Counted from the first letter of the stretch, positions 25,453 through 36,543 are shown. The stretch is DNA of 64,000 bases from Burkholderia stabilis (GCF_001742165.1 NZ_CP016442.1:2604001-2668000), one strand, 5' to 3'. Made by a program: numbers and translations. The notes: generated from the letters alone by a model not told the origin.

Positions 25453-25872
25453 GTTACTTGTTCCTAAAAAGATAAAACGGGGCCGAAGCCCATGGGGTGC
25501 GGAAAATCAAGGAAGGGGTAATAGGACCAACCGGAGTACCGTTGATGGGCGAACTACGAAAGAACCAATTCACTCGCCGCTTGAAATCCTGCGAAGTCCT
25601 TTATACGGCTAATCGATCGTGTGGTCAACCGTATTTCCATGCACTCAGGGTTATTGCGGAGATCGGGTTTACAAAGCTTGCAAGCGATGCGAATTTTTTG
25701 TAGGGGCTGAACGATTTTGGCGCCACGTTCGAGGTGCAACCGTTAAACTACGCGCCGCGTGGACGGGTTGCCCTGATCGGGTGGCGCGTCCCCCCAAGAA
25801 TGCGTGCGCGGTGCTGTCCGAGCCGATCCCGGACCGCAGGCCGACCATGCTTTTTGAGACACAGGAGAGGAT
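25453..25872. other. 420-nt region: cspA leader and promoter, upstream of the APC gene
   Basis: The left third is the cspA 5' leader. The middle holds the cspA promoter. The right part (25640-25860) must hold the permease promoter; no clear pair was recognised. Short frames here look like chance. Confidence 0.5.
25600..25628 (-). promoter_or_regulatory. Sigma-70 promoter of cspA
   Basis: On the minus strand a TTGACC -35 (25628-25623) and a TATAAA -10 (25605-25600) are separated by 17 nt, each five of six to consensus. The predicted start point is near 25593, giving a leader of about 140 nt to the cspA ATG. Confidence 0.8.
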
Positions 25873-27471
25873 GTGAAGAGTTCTATTCAACGGAACATCG
25901 GCCCGTTTGCATTGATGCTGACGGGGCTGGGTTCGATTATCGGCTCGGGCTGGCTGTTCGGCGCCTGGAAGGCCGCGAAGATCGCTGGTCCGGCGGCGAT
26001 CTGCGCCTGGATCATCGGCGCTGTCGTGATTCTTGCGATTGCCCTGACGTACGCCGAACTGGGCGCGATGTTCCCGGAGTCGGGCGGCATGGTGCGTTAC
26101 GCGCGCTACTCGCACGGTTCGCTGGTGGGCTTCATCAGCGCATGGGTCAACTGGATCGCGATCGTCTCCGTGATCCCGATCGAGGCCGAAGCGTCGATCC
26201 AGTACATGAGCACGTGGCCGTATCCGTGGGCGCACGCCTTGTTCGTGAACGGCGAGTTGACGACACCCGGCCTGTTGCTGTCGGCGGTGCTGGTCGTCAT
26301 CTACTTCATGCTGAACTACTGGGGCGTGAAAGCCTTTGCGCGTGCGAACACCGCGATCACGATCTTCAAGTTCCTGATCCCGGGCCTCACGATCCTCGGC
26401 CTGATGCTGACGAGCTTCCACTCGGAGAACCTCGGCACCGCATCCAATGCGAGCTTCGCGCCGTACGGCTGGTCGGCCGTGCTGACCGCGGTCGCGACGA
26501 GCGGCATCGTGTTCGCGTTCAACGGCTTCCAGAGTCCGGTGAACCTCGCGGGTGAAGCGCGCAATCCGTCGCGCAGCGTGCCGTTCGCGGTGATCTCGTC
26601 GATCCTGATCGCGCTCGTGATCTACGTGCTGCTGCAGATGGCCTACATCGGCTCGGTGAATCCGGCCGACGTTGCGAAGGGCTGGGCGCACTTCAACTTC
26701 TCGTCGCCGTTCGCGGAACTCGCGATCGCGCTGAACCTGAACTGGCTCGCGATCCTGCTGTACGTCGACGCGTTCATCAGCCCGAGCGGCACCGGCACGA
26801 CCTACATGGCGACGACCACGCGGATGATCTACGCGATGGAGCGCAACAACACGATGCCGAAGATGTTCGGCAACGTGCACCCGATCTACGGTGTGCCGCG
26901 CCAGGCGATGTGGTTCAACCTGCTCGTGTCGTTCATCTTCCTGTTCTTCTTCCGCGGCTGGAGCTCGCTCGCGGCGGTGATCTCGGTTGCGACGGTGATC
27001 TCGTACCTGACCGGCCCGATCAGCCTGATGGCGCTGCGCCGTGCGGCGACCGACATCGAGCGTCCGCTGTCGATTCCGCTGATGAAGCTGATCGCGCCGT
27101 TCGCGTTCGTCTGCGCATCGCTGATCCTGTACTGGGCGAAGTGGCCGCTGACGGGCGAAATCATCCTGCTGATGGTTGTCGCGCTGCCGGTGTACTTCTT
27201 CTTCCAGGCGAAGTCGGGCTGGACCGGCTGGGGCGAGGACCTGAAGGCCGCATGGTGGCTGGTCGCGTACCTGCCGACGATGGCCGTGCTGTCGCTGATC
27301 GGCAGCAAGGAATTCGGCGGTCACGGCTACCTGCCGTACGGCTGGGACATGCTGGTCGTCGCGGCGATCGCGCTGGTGTTCTACTTCTGGGGCGTGAATA
27401 CGGGCTACCGGACCAAGTATCTCGACGAGCGCGAGTCGCACGACGAGATCCTCGAAGGGGTCGGTGCCTGA
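25873..27471 (+). CDS. APC-superfamily amino acid permease
   Basis: The 532-residue protein starts at GTG with an AGGAGAGG site. The first helix carries the APC signature GSIIGSGWLFGAW; about twelve membrane helices follow, ending in a short basic and acidic cytoplasmic tail. The overall pattern, including TYAELGAMFPESGG and SPSGTGTTYMATT, resembles aspartate/proton symporters of the YveA/AspT-like APC branch, so a proton-driven amino acid uptake role is likely, but the substrate is inferred only. It is monocistronic with a strong terminator after it. A long antisense frame over it is a shadow. Confidence 0.88.
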   Translation: MKSSIQRNIGPFALMLTGLGSIIGSGWLFGAWKAAKIAGPAAICAWIIGAVVILAIALTYAELGAMFPESGGMVRYARYSHGSLVGFISAWVNWIAIVSVIPIEAEASIQYMSTWPYPWAHALFVNGELTTPGLLLSAVLVVIYFMLNYWGVKAFARANTAITIFKFLIPGLTILGLMLTSFHSENLGTASNASFAPYGWSAVLTAVATSGIVFAFNGFQSPVNLAGEARNPSRSVPFAVISSILIALVIYVLLQMAYIGSVNPADVAKGWAHFNFSSPFAELAIALNLNWLAILLYVDAFISPSGTGTTYMATTTRMIYAMERNNTMPKMFGNVHPIYGVPRQAMWFNLLVSFIFLFFFRGWSSLAAVISVATVISYLTGPISLMALRRAATDIERPLSIPLMKLIAPFAFVCASLILYWAKWPLTGEIILLMVVALPVYFFFQAKSGWTGWGEDLKAAWWLVAYLPTMAVLSLIGSKEFGGHGYLPYGWDMLVVAAIALVFYFWGVNTGYRTKYLDERESHDEILEGVGA

Positions 27472-27513
27472 CGCCTGACCTGCTGCCGGATTCGGCGGCG
27501 GCAGGGAGCAGCA

Positions 27514-27553
27514 AAAAAAGCCCGCCCGAGCGTTGCTCGGGCGGGCTTTTTGT
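27514..27553 (+). terminator. Strong intrinsic terminator, probably bidirectional
   Basis: A long GC stem (about 27519-27531 with 27535-27547) has a short loop, an A-run before it and a T-run after. It sits between the convergent permease and LigB-type genes. Confidence 0.9.
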
Positions 27554-27580
27554 TTGTGGCAGGCGGTTATCGCGCGGCGC

Positions 27581-28372
27581 TCAGGCCGCCGCGCTCGCGA
27601 ACACGTAGTTCGTCATCGCAAGCACGCGCTGGTAAGTGCCGAGCGACTGGATGCCGAGCCGGTAATCGTCGTCCGCCGCGCCGAGCGCTGTGAACACCGG
27701 CAGCAGATGCTCGTCGGTCGGGTGCATCAGCGCAGCATGCGGCGCCTGCCGGCGGTAGTCGAGCAGCGCGTCGACGTCGCGGGCAGCGAGCTTCGCCTCG
27801 AACCAGTCGGTGAATTCCGCGACGCGCGGGTCCGCATCTTCGGGCGCCGCGCCGAAATCGGCCGCGCGCAGGTTGTGCGTGATCTGGCCCGAACCGATCA
27901 CCATCACGCCTTCGTCGCGCAGCGGCCGCAGCGCGCGGCCGAGCGCGAAGTGATGGGCCGCATCCGCGCGCGGCTGGATCGACAACTGCGCGACCGGCAC
28001 GTCGGCCTCCGGGAACATCAGCAGCATCGGCACCCACGCGCCGTGGTCGAGGCCATGTTCGGTCGTCGCGGTCGCGATGCCGGCCGCGTCCAGCAGCGCG
28101 GCCGCGCGCTCGGCCACGTCGGGGGCGCCCGGCGCCGGATAGCGGATCTCGTACAGCGCGCGCGGAAAGCCGTAGAAATCGTGGATCGTCTCCGGATGCG
28201 CGGCGATGCTCGCGACCGGCTGTTGCGTGCCCCAGTGCGCGGACAGCATCAGCACCGCGCGCGGGCGCGGCAATTCGGCGCCGAGGTGCGTGAACGCACC
28301 GGACGGCAGCGTCGGGTCGATCGGCAGCGTCGGGGCGCCGTGGGACAGGTAGAGCGAAGGCAAGCGGTTCAT
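27581..28372 (-). CDS. Extradiol-type dioxygenase, DODA/LigB superfamily (YgiD-like)
   Basis: The 263-residue protein begins with LSHGAP (metal His, about residue 11) and has SAHWG, a DHGAWVPM segment and a late HPTDEHLLP stretch. These supply the three metal-binding histidines and the catalytic His of class III extradiol dioxygenases, as in YgiD/DODA proteins that cleave catechol-type rings such as DOPA. The natural substrate is not evident; no aromatic pathway gene is adjacent. The ATG at 28372 starts just before the metal motif, as usual for the family. The 213 nt upstream of it hold no gene. Confidence 0.88.
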   Translation of the reverse strand: MNRLPSLYLSHGAPTLPIDPTLPSGAFTHLGAELPRPRAVLMLSAHWGTQQPVASIAAHPETIHDFYGFPRALYEIRYPAPGAPDVAERAAALLDAAGIATATTEHGLDHGAWVPMLLMFPEADVPVAQLSIQPRADAAHHFALGRALRPLRDEGVMVIGSGQITHNLRAADFGAAPEDADPRVAEFTDWFEAKLAARDVDALLDYRRQAPHAALMHPTDEHLLPVFTALGAADDDYRLGIQSLGTYQRVLAMTNYVFASAAA

Positions 28373-28585
28373 GGTGGTGGCCTGCGAAAAGGGTTTGTCT
28401 GTGACTATAGGCGCGCACCGGGTATTGATAAATCCGCGTTACGGAATTTGATTGACGCTTGGTTGTTGATAATCGCGGCGATGCGACGAGTGCCTAAGCG
28501 GGAAGCCGCCTGTCTGGGTGAAATCGAATGAATTGCCGCGTTGATCGGCGAAGATGCGTGAAGAACGGCGCTGTGTCGGGCGGCG

Positions 28586-29182
28586 CTATTGCGCGTGCCG
28601 GATGCCTTGCCACGGTGTCGTCAGCGGTGCGCTGAGCGCGAACAGGTCGAGTACGCGCGTGACGGTCTGGTCGACCAGTTCCTCGATCGTCTTGGGCATC
28701 GCGTAGAACGCGGGCAGCGGCGGAAAGACGATGCCGCCCATTTCGGTCACGGCGGTCATGTTGCGCAAATGCGCGAGGTTGAACGGCGTTTCGCGCACCA
28801 TCAGCACGAGGCGGCGGCGTTCCTTCAGCGTGACGTCGGCTGCGCGCGTGATCAGGTTGTCGGACAGCCCGTGAGCGACGCTCGCAAGCGTCTTCATCGA
28901 GCATGGTGCGATCACCATGCCGTCGGTCGCGAACGAGCCGGACGCGATCGTCGCGCCGACGTCGCGCACCGAATGCACGACGTCCGCACGGCTTTCGACG
29001 TCGGCTTTCGGCAGCTTCAGTTCATGCTGGATGTTGAGCCAGCCGGCGTTCGAAATCAGCAGATGCGTTTCGACGCCGCCGGCGGCGCGCAGCAGGTCGA
29101 GCAGCCGCACACCGTAGATCGCGCCGGTGGCGCCGGTGATCGCGACGATCAGCCGGCGTGGCGGCGCGCTGGGAGATGCCAT
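28586..29182 (-). CDS. ubiX: Flavin prenyltransferase UbiX
   Basis: The 198-residue protein begins with the VAITGATGAIYGVRLLDLL segment that binds FMN and contains the SFATDGMVIAPCSMKTLA stretch and LVLMVRETPFN near residue 135. UbiX attaches dimethylallyl phosphate to FMN to make prenylated FMN, the cofactor of UbiD-type decarboxylases in ubiquinone synthesis. It is the last gene of a leftward hemA-prfA-prmC-grxD-ubiX series, 12 nt behind grxD. No ubiD is present in the window. Confidence 0.95.
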   Translation of the reverse strand: MASPSAPPRRLIVAITGATGAIYGVRLLDLLRAAGGVETHLLISNAGWLNIQHELKLPKADVESRADVVHSVRDVGATIASGSFATDGMVIAPCSMKTLASVAHGLSDNLITRAADVTLKERRRLVLMVRETPFNLAHLRNMTAVTEMGGIVFPPLPAFYAMPKTIEELVDQTVTRVLDLFALSAPLTTPWQGIRHAQ

Positions 29183-29194
29183 CGGAAGGGGCGG

Positions 29195-29506
29195 TTACGC
29201 GGCGGCGAACAGTTGTTGCAGTTCGCCCGACTGGTACATCTCCATCATGATGTCCGAGCCGCCGATGAATTCGCCCTTGAAGTAGAGCTGCGGGATGGTC
29301 GGCCAGTTCGAGAATGCCTTGATGCCCTGGCGGATTTCGTCGTCCTCGAGCACGTTGACCGTCTTGAACTGGTCGACGCCGCAGGCCTTCAGCACCTGCA
29401 CGGCGCGGCCCGAGAAGCCGCACATCGGGAATTGCGCGTTACCCTTCATGAAGAGCACGACCTGGTTTTCGTCGACGATTTGCTTGATACGTTGTTGGGT
29501 GTCCAT
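29195..29506 (-). CDS. grxD: Monothiol glutaredoxin GrxD (Grx4)
   Basis: The 103-residue monothiol glutaredoxin has the CGFS active site (Cys29) after FMKGNAQFPM, the WPTIPQLYFKGEFIGG segment and a C-terminal helix. CGFS glutaredoxins carry and transfer [2Fe-2S] clusters with glutathione as co-ligand. It lies 69 nt after prmC and 12 nt before ubiX in the hemA series; co-transcription with haem and release-factor genes is a known beta-proteobacterial arrangement. Confidence 0.97.
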   Translation of the reverse strand: MDTQQRIKQIVDENQVVLFMKGNAQFPMCGFSGRAVQVLKACGVDQFKTVNVLEDDEIRQGIKAFSNWPTIPQLYFKGEFIGGSDIMMEMYQSGELQQLFAAA

Positions 29507-29575
29507 GACTGACCTTGCGTGTTTGCGGGGCGTTAGATCGAAATGATAGCGGATTTCAACCGGGCGGGCCGGGCA

Positions 29576-30418
29576 TCAGCCCGGCAGGCGGCCGCCGGTC
29601 GTGCGTTCGATCGCGGCCAGATCGGCGAGCGATTCGACCGCGACGAAGCCGTGCGACAGGAGCAAGGCGCGCACGGCTTCGGCCTGGTCGTAGCCGTGCT
29701 CGATCCAGAGCGTGCCGCCCGGTTTCAGATACGTGCCGGCGCCCGCGACGATCGTGCGGATCGCGCTGAGGCCGTCGGCATCGTCGGTGAGCGCGCCGCG
29801 CGGCTCGAAACGCAGGTCGCCCTGCGCGAGGTGCGGATCGTGCTGCGCGATGTACGGCGGGTTGCTGACGATCGTGTCGAACGCGAGTGCCGGATCGAGT
29901 GCCGCGTACCAGTCGCTTTGCAGCCAGTGCAGCGGGCCGCCGGGGCGGTGCGCGTCGAGCAGCTTGTCGGCATTGCGCTGCGCGACCGCGAGTGCGGCCG
30001 GCGAACGGTCGAGCGCCCACACGCGCGCATCGGGACGCTCGGCGGCGATCGACACGGCGATCGCGCCGCTGCCGGTGCCGAGATCGAGCACGGCCGGCTG
30101 CGGCAGCCCGTCGATCGCATCGAGCGCGGCTTCGACGAGCAGTTCGGTTTCGGGGCGCGGGATCAGCACGTCGGGCGTCACGTCGAACGGCCGGCCGAAG
30201 AATTCGCGCATCCCGACGAGCTGCGCGACCGGTTCGCCGGCCACGCGGCGCGCTTCGAGCGCGCGGTAGCGTTCGACCGCGGCGGCGTCGAGCGGTGCGT
30301 CGCCGCGCGTGATCAGTTGCGTGCGGGTCCAGCCGAGCACATGCGCGAGCAGGATGCGCGCATCGACCGCGTCGAGCGGCGACGCACGCAGCAGTTCGTC
30401 GGCGGTGATGTCGGGCAT
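29576..30418 (-). CDS. prmC: Peptide chain release factor N5-glutamine methyltransferase PrmC
   Basis: The 280-residue enzyme has an N-terminal helical domain, SAM motif LDLGTGSG (112-118) and NPPY (186-189). It methylates the glutamine of the GGQ motif in release factors 1 and 2. It lies directly after prfA with 7 nt between stop and start, so substrate and modifying enzyme are made together. Confidence 0.97.
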   Translation of the reverse strand: MPDITADELLRASPLDAVDARILLAHVLGWTRTQLITRGDAPLDAAAVERYRALEARRVAGEPVAQLVGMREFFGRPFDVTPDVLIPRPETELLVEAALDAIDGLPQPAVLDLGTGSGAIAVSIAAERPDARVWALDRSPAALAVAQRNADKLLDAHRPGGPLHWLQSDWYAALDPALAFDTIVSNPPYIAQHDPHLAQGDLRFEPRGALTDDADGLSAIRTIVAGAGTYLKPGGTLWIEHGYDQAEAVRALLLSHGFVAVESLADLAAIERTTGGRLPG

Positions 30419-30425
30419 CGCGACC

Positions 30426-31508
30426 TCAGTCGGTTTCGCCGAGCGACGCGAGCAGTTCGGCCTGGTGTTCAGTGACGAGCACGCCGATCAGTTCGTCGAG
30501 ATCGCCGTCCATGATCGCCTCGAGCCGGTACAGCGTCAGGTTGATCCGGTGGTCGGTCATCCGGCCCTGCGGGAAGTTGTACGTGCGGATCCGCTCCGAG
30601 CGGTCGCCGGAGCCGATCAGGCTCTTGCGCGTCGCGGCTTCCTTCGCGTGCTGCTCGTGATACTGCTTGTCCTTGATGCGCGCGGCGAGCACCTTCAGCG
30701 CGCGATCCTTGTTCTTGTGCTGCGAACGGTCGTCCTGGCATTCGACGACGATTCCGGTCGGGATGTGCGTGACGCGCACCGCCGAATCCGTCTTGTTGAT
30801 GTGCTGGCCGCCGGCGCCGGACGCGCGGAACGTGTCGATCCGCAAGTCGGCCGGATTGATCTCGATTTCGCCGATCTCGTCGGCTTCCGGCATCACCGCG
30901 ACCGTGCACGCGGACGTATGGATGCGCCCCTGCGTCTCGGTCGCGGGCACGCGCTGCACGCGATGGCCGCCCGATTCGAACTTCAGGCGCGAGTACGCGC
31001 CCTGGCCCGCGATCCGCACGATCACTTCCTTGTAGCCGCCGAGGTCCGACGCGCTCTCCGACATCATCTCGACCTGCCAGCGCTGGCGTTCCGCGAAGCG
31101 CAGGTACATGCGCAGCAGGTCGCCCGCGAACAGCGCCGATTCGTCACCGCCCGTGCCCGCGCGGATTTCGAGGAAGATGTTGCGGTCGTCGTTCGGATCC
31201 TTCGGCAGCAGCATCTTCTGCAGCTCGACCTCGAGACGGGCCATGCTCTCGCGCGCGCTGCGGATCTCGTCTTCCGCGAAGTCGCGCATCGACAGATCGG
31301 CGAGCAGCTCCTGCGCGGCGGTTTCGTCGTTGCGCGACTGGCGCCACAGCGCGTATTGCTCGACCACCGGGCCGAGTTCCGCGTGTTCGCGCGTCAGCTT
31401 GCGGTACTGGTCGAGATCGGCCGTGACGTTTTCGCGGCTCAGCAGGTCGTTCAGTTCGGCCAGCCGTGTGGACAGCTGGTCGAGCTTGCGTTGCATGCTC
31501 GTCTTCAT
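30426..31508 (-). CDS. prfA: Peptide chain release factor 1
   Basis: The 360-residue factor has the PAT anticodon-like tripeptide (188-190), which reads UAA and UAG, and the GGQ motif (233-235) that triggers peptide release. Length is normal for the family. It follows hemA by 82 nt and precedes prmC by 7 nt. Confidence 0.98.
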   Translation of the reverse strand: MKTSMQRKLDQLSTRLAELNDLLSRENVTADLDQYRKLTREHAELGPVVEQYALWRQSRNDETAAQELLADLSMRDFAEDEIRSARESMARLEVELQKMLLPKDPNDDRNIFLEIRAGTGGDESALFAGDLLRMYLRFAERQRWQVEMMSESASDLGGYKEVIVRIAGQGAYSRLKFESGGHRVQRVPATETQGRIHTSACTVAVMPEADEIGEIEINPADLRIDTFRASGAGGQHINKTDSAVRVTHIPTGIVVECQDDRSQHKNKDRALKVLAARIKDKQYHEQHAKEAATRKSLIGSGDRSERIRTYNFPQGRMTDHRINLTLYRLEAIMDGDLDELIGVLVTEHQAELLASLGETD

Positions 31509-31590
31509 GGTGTGGAGCGGCGCTCCCGGGCAAGGGTATTCGGAAAGGATAGGCCGGCGCGCGGCCGGCGGCAGGGGCGACCGGCCGGCG

Positions 31591-32915
<1,325 letters not shown>

Positions 32916-32920
<5 letters not shown>

Positions 32921-33677
32921 GCGTTTCAGCGATTTCCTCACTCGCCGCATACCGGGCATCAGCGTGGCGGGGCCGGGAATTTGGGGGCTCGACCGGCACG
33001 CGATCGAGCTGATAGCCGTAGCCGTAGAGCGGCAACAGCCGGTAGCCGCGCTCCGGAAGCAGCTGTAACTTGCTGCGCAGCCGTGACGCGTGCGTGTCGA
33101 GCGTGCGCGACTTCATGTCGCGGCGGCGGGCCCATACCGTTTCGAGGATATGGGCGCGCGACACGGGCCGCGACAGGTTCGCGAACAGCAATTGCGCGAA
33201 GCGGAACTCCTTGGGCGTGAGCGAAACGGTCGCTTCGCCGAAGCGCACGAGGCAGTGCGTGGCGTCGAATGCGTATTCGCCATACATTTCGCGCGAGCGG
33301 GTGGGCGGCCGGCGCACGCCGGCGCGCCGGCTCAGCGCGTTGACGCGCGCGAGCAGTTCGGGCCCGCTCACGGGGCGCACGAGGCAATCGTCGGCGCCTG
33401 CGTGCAGGCACGATACGATTTCGCTTTCGCGCGGCAATTGCATCACGGCGATGGCCGGCAGCCCGGGCAGGATCGTCTGCGCACGCGGAATGACCTCTTC
33501 GGCCGGCTGGTCGCCGGCCCAGTTGCCGGTGATCAGCATGTCGCAGGTGTCGGTGGCGAGCCATTCGAAGAATGCCGCGCTGGACGGAAACGCGTGGCAC
33601 ACATGACCGCCTGCGAAGAGCAGGCGGTTCAGGAGTGCGGCATGACGCGCCTCCGGATCGATCAGAGCGATTCGCAT
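32916..33677 (-). CDS. OmpR-type response regulator with a degenerate receiver
   Basis: The 253-residue protein has a receiver fold (about 1-115) and a winged-helix DNA-binding domain (about 135-235: VSLTPKEFRFAQLLFANLSRPVSRAHIL and HASRLRSKL). The receiver has lost key residues. The position of the phosphoacceptor Asp at the end of strand 3 is Gly51 (DMLITG), the first acidic pair is D7-P8, and the conserved Lys is Arg101 in VRPV. It should therefore not be switched by ordinary phosphorylation. No histidine kinase gene is near. The ATG at 33677 was chosen because the receiver starts there; an upstream frame adds 78 unrelated residues. Confidence 0.88.
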
Positions 33678-33710
33678 GAGAGTTTCTTCAAAACAGCAGC
33701 CGGTGCCCGC

Positions 33711-33740
33711 TTGCCATAACGTCGAGTCGGCCCCTACACT
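33711..33740 (+). promoter_or_regulatory. Candidate promoter for the small membrane protein / pepP
   Basis: A TTGCCA -35 (33711-33716) and a TACACT -10 (33735-33740) have an 18-nt spacer. They lie in the 171-nt divergent gap. The response regulator must start on the other strand of the same gap and could act here. Confidence 0.5.
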
Positions 33741-33848
33741 CGAATGTTCGCGGCGCCCGGCTGGTCTCGGGTTCGATGGATGAATCGATGCTAGCCGCTG
33801 GCAACGTTCACGCCTATGGGACGAATCTGAATTTGTAGAAGGCGTCGA

Positions 33849-34103
33849 ATGAACTGGTTTGGAATCCTTGTCCTGGGAGCGGCCGTCGGGCTGTTCGGCC
33901 GATGGCTGCATCCGATGCGGCGCACGGGCCGGCCGGCGTGGTGGATCGCGGTGCTCGTCGGCATCGCGGGCGCGGCCGCCGCCCGAATGGCCGGCAATCT
34001 CTCGGGACTGTTTTACGATGGCGAGACGCTCGAATGGCCGGTCTGCACCGGCGTCGCGTTCCTCGCCGTAGCCGTGACGGTCGCGTGGTCGGCCCGTCGC
34101 TGA
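33849..34103 (+). CDS. Small membrane protein, GlsB/YeaQ-like
   Basis: The 84-residue protein has three hydrophobic helices: about residues 2-19, 30-48 and 66-80. An FGRWLHPMRRTGRPAWW segment recalls the transglycosylase-associated (GlsB/YeaQ/YmgE) family; the resemblance is moderate. The ATG at 33849 follows an AGAAGG site. Its stop lies 18 nt before the pepP start, so they are probably co-transcribed. Confidence 0.7.
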   Translation: MNWFGILVLGAAVGLFGRWLHPMRRTGRPAWWIAVLVGIAGAAAARMAGNLSGLFYDGETLEWPVCTGVAFLAVAVTVAWSARR

Positions 34104-34121
34104 ATGCTCTCAGGTGAAATC

Positions 34122-35936
34122 ATGAATGCCCGTCTTCCCGAAGTCTCGCCGGTGCCGGCCCGCCTTGCGCTGCTGCGCGGTGCCATGGCCCGCGAGGACC
34201 TGGCCGCCTATCTCGTGCCGTCCGCCGATCCCCATCTGTCCGAGTACCTGCCCGAACGCTGGCAGGCCCGCCGCTGGCTGTCCGGTTTCACGGGCTCGGT
34301 CGGCACGCTGGTCGTGACCGCGGATTTCGCGGGGTTGTGGGTCGATAGCCGCTACTGGGTGCAGGCCGACGCCGAGCTGGCCGGCACGGGCGTGCAGCTG
34401 ATGAAGATGACGGGCGGGCAGCAGAGCGCGCCGCACGTCGACTGGCTCGCGCAGAACGTGGCGGCGGGCGCGACGGTCGGCGTCGACGGCGCCGTGCTCG
34501 GCGTTGCGGCCGCACGCGGGCTGACGGCCGCGCTGAGCGCGCGCGGCATCGCGCTGCGCACGGATCTCGACCTGCTCGACGCGATCTGGCCCGAGCGGCC
34601 GGGGTTGCCCGGCGACGCGGTGTTCGAACATGCGGCGCCGCAGGCCGACACGACGCGCGCGAGCAAGCTGGCCGAAGTGCGCCGCGCGATGCACGCGCAG
34701 GGCGCGCAGTGGCATTTCGTGTCGACGCTCGACGATCTCGCGTGGCTCTTCAACCTGCGCGGCGCCGACGTCAACTTCAATCCGGTATTCGTTGCGCACG
34801 CAATGATCGGCGCCGATCGCGCGACCTTGTTCGTCGCCGACGGCAAGGTGTCGCCGGCGCTGGCCGCGTCGCTCGCGAAGGACGGCGTCGACGTCCGCGC
34901 CTACGACGCCGCGCGCGCATCGCTTGCCGCGCTGCCCGATGGCGCGACGCTGCTGGTCGACCCGCGCCGCGTGACGTTCGGCACGCTCGAGGCCGTGCCG
35001 GCCGGCGTGAAACTCGTCGAGGCCGTGAATCCGTCGACGTTCGCGAAGTCGCGCAAGACGTCCACCGAGATCGAGCACGTGCGCGTGACGATGGAGCACG
35101 ACGGCGCTGCGCTCGCCGAATTCTTCGCCTGGTTCGAAAAGGCCGTGAACCGCGAGACGATCACCGAACTGACGATCGAGGAGAAGCTCACGGCCGCGCG
35201 CGCACGGCGCCCCGGTTACGTGTCGCCGAGCTTCGCGACGATCGCCGGCTTCAACGCGAACGGCGCGATGCCGCACTATCACGCGACGCCCGAGTCGCAC
35301 GCGACGATCGCCGGCGACGGCCTGCTGCTGATCGATTCGGGCGGCCAGTACATGACGGGCACGACCGACATCACGCGCGTCGTGCCGGTCGGCACCGTCA
35401 GCGACCTGCAGCGCCGCGATTTCACGATCGTGCTGAAATCGATGATGGCGCTGTCGCGTGCCCGTTTCCCGCGCGGCATCCGCTCGCCGATGCTCGATGC
35501 GATCGCGCGTGCGCCGATGTGGGCGGCCGGGCTCGACTACGGCCACGGCACGGGGCATGGCGTCGGCTATTTCCTGAACGTGCACGAAGGCCCGCAGGTC
35601 ATCTCGCACTACGCGCCGGCCGAGCCGTACACGGCGATGGAAGAGGGCATGATCACGTCGATCGAGCCGGGCGTGTACCGCCCCGGCCAGTGGGGCATCC
35701 GGATCGAGAACCTGGTCGTGAACCGCGCGGCCGGGCAGACCGAGTTCGGCGATTTCCTCGCGTTCGAGACGCTGACGCTGTGCCCGATCGACACGCGCTG
35801 CGTGCTGATCGAAATGCTGCATGACGAAGAGCGCGCGTGGCTGAACACGTATCACGCGACGGTGCGCGAGCGCGTCGGCCGGCACCTGAGCGGTGACGCG
35901 AAGGCGTGGCTCGATATGCGCACGCAACCGATCTGA
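34122..35936 (+). CDS. pepP: Xaa-Pro aminopeptidase (aminopeptidase P), long type
   Basis: The 604-residue M24B peptidase has two N-terminal creatinase-like domains (about 10-145 and 150-310) and a C-terminal pita-bread domain. All five metal ligands are in place: D405 and D416, H479 in HGTGHG, E515 in SIEPG and E529. It removes N-terminal residues that precede proline. The three-domain build is that of the larger, eukaryote-like aminopeptidase P rather than the 440-residue E. coli PepP. The ATG at 34122 has an AGGTGA site; an upstream ATG at 34104 directly abuts the preceding stop. Confidence 0.93.
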   Translation: MNARLPEVSPVPARLALLRGAMAREDLAAYLVPSADPHLSEYLPERWQARRWLSGFTGSVGTLVVTADFAGLWVDSRYWVQADAELAGTGVQLMKMTGGQQSAPHVDWLAQNVAAGATVGVDGAVLGVAAARGLTAALSARGIALRTDLDLLDAIWPERPGLPGDAVFEHAAPQADTTRASKLAEVRRAMHAQGAQWHFVSTLDDLAWLFNLRGADVNFNPVFVAHAMIGADRATLFVADGKVSPALAASLAKDGVDVRAYDAARASLAALPDGATLLVDPRRVTFGTLEAVPAGVKLVEAVNPSTFAKSRKTSTEIEHVRVTMEHDGAALAEFFAWFEKAVNRETITELTIEEKLTAARARRPGYVSPSFATIAGFNANGAMPHYHATPESHATIAGDGLLLIDSGGQYMTGTTDITRVVPVGTVSDLQRRDFTIVLKSMMALSRARFPRGIRSPMLDAIARAPMWAAGLDYGHGTGHGVGYFLNVHEGPQVISHYAPAEPYTAMEEGMITSIEPGVYRPGQWGIRIENLVVNRAAGQTEFGDFLAFETLTLCPIDTRCVLIEMLHDEERAWLNTYHATVRERVGRHLSGDAKAWLDMRTQPI

Positions 35937-35991
35937 CGCAACGCGCGGCAACGGCCGGACGACGGCCGGACAACAACGGAGAGGGCAACCG

Positions 35992-36543
35992 ATGGCGGAC
36001 ACAGCAGTGATCGTGGTCGACATGCAGCGCGGGCTGGTGGAGCGGGCGCAGCCCGCCTACCGGCTCGACGATGTCGTGTCGGGCATCAACCGGCTGACGG
36101 CGGCGGCGCGCGCGGCGAACGCGCCCGTGTGCTTCGTGCAGCACGACGGCGACGCGGACGACGACATCGTGCCCGGTACGCCGGGCTGGGCGCTGCATGC
36201 GGGGCTGGTCGTCGGAAGCGACGACTGGCGCGTGCGCAAGCAGGTGAGCGATTCGTTCCACGATACGCCGCTCGCGGCGCTGCTCGATCGCGAGGGCGTC
36301 CGTTCGGTGCTGATCTGCGGTTATGCGACCGAATTCTGCGTCGATTCGGCCGCGCGCCGTGCGGCGCTGCTCGGCTACCGGACGACCGTCGTGTCCGACC
36401 TGCACACGACGAACGAGCGCGCGCACCTGTCGGCCGAGCAGATCGTCGCGCATCACCACTTCGTGTGGAAAAACAATTCGCTGTCGGGCAACGCGGTGAC
36501 ACCGCGTCCGCTCGCCGACGTGCTCGCCACGGAGTTCGCATGA
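35992..36543 (+). CDS. Isochorismatase-family cysteine hydrolase
   Basis: The 183-residue protein has the catalytic triad of the family: D10 in VVDMQ, K83 in RKQVSDSF and C116 in ATEFCVDSA, with the usual cis-peptide Gly-Tyr-Ala-Thr before the Cys. Such enzymes hydrolyse amides or related bonds (nicotinamidase, N-carbamoyl hydrolases and others); the substrate here is unknown. The ATG at 35992 has a GAGAGGGCAA site. Its end overlaps the next gene's start in an ATGA, so the two are translationally coupled. Confidence 0.9.
   Translation: MADTAVIVVDMQRGLVERAQPAYRLDDVVSGINRLTAAARAANAPVCFVQHDGDADDDIVPGTPGWALHAGLVVGSDDWRVRKQVSDSFHDTPLAALLDREGVRSVLICGYATEFCVDSAARRAALLGYRTTVVSDLHTTNERAHLSAEQIVAHHHFVWKNNSLSGNAVTPRPLADVLATEFA

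Noticed and set aside
25669..27441. A 590-codon minus-strand frame over the APC permease
   Set aside because: The composition is almost all Arg/His/Asp/Gln, typical of an antisense frame. The plus strand encodes a complete permease with start, ribosome site and terminator.
28589..29512. A 307-codon plus-strand frame over ubiX and grxD
   Set aside because: It is a shadow of two well-recognised genes on the other strand with correct motifs (UbiX flavin site, GrxD CGFS).
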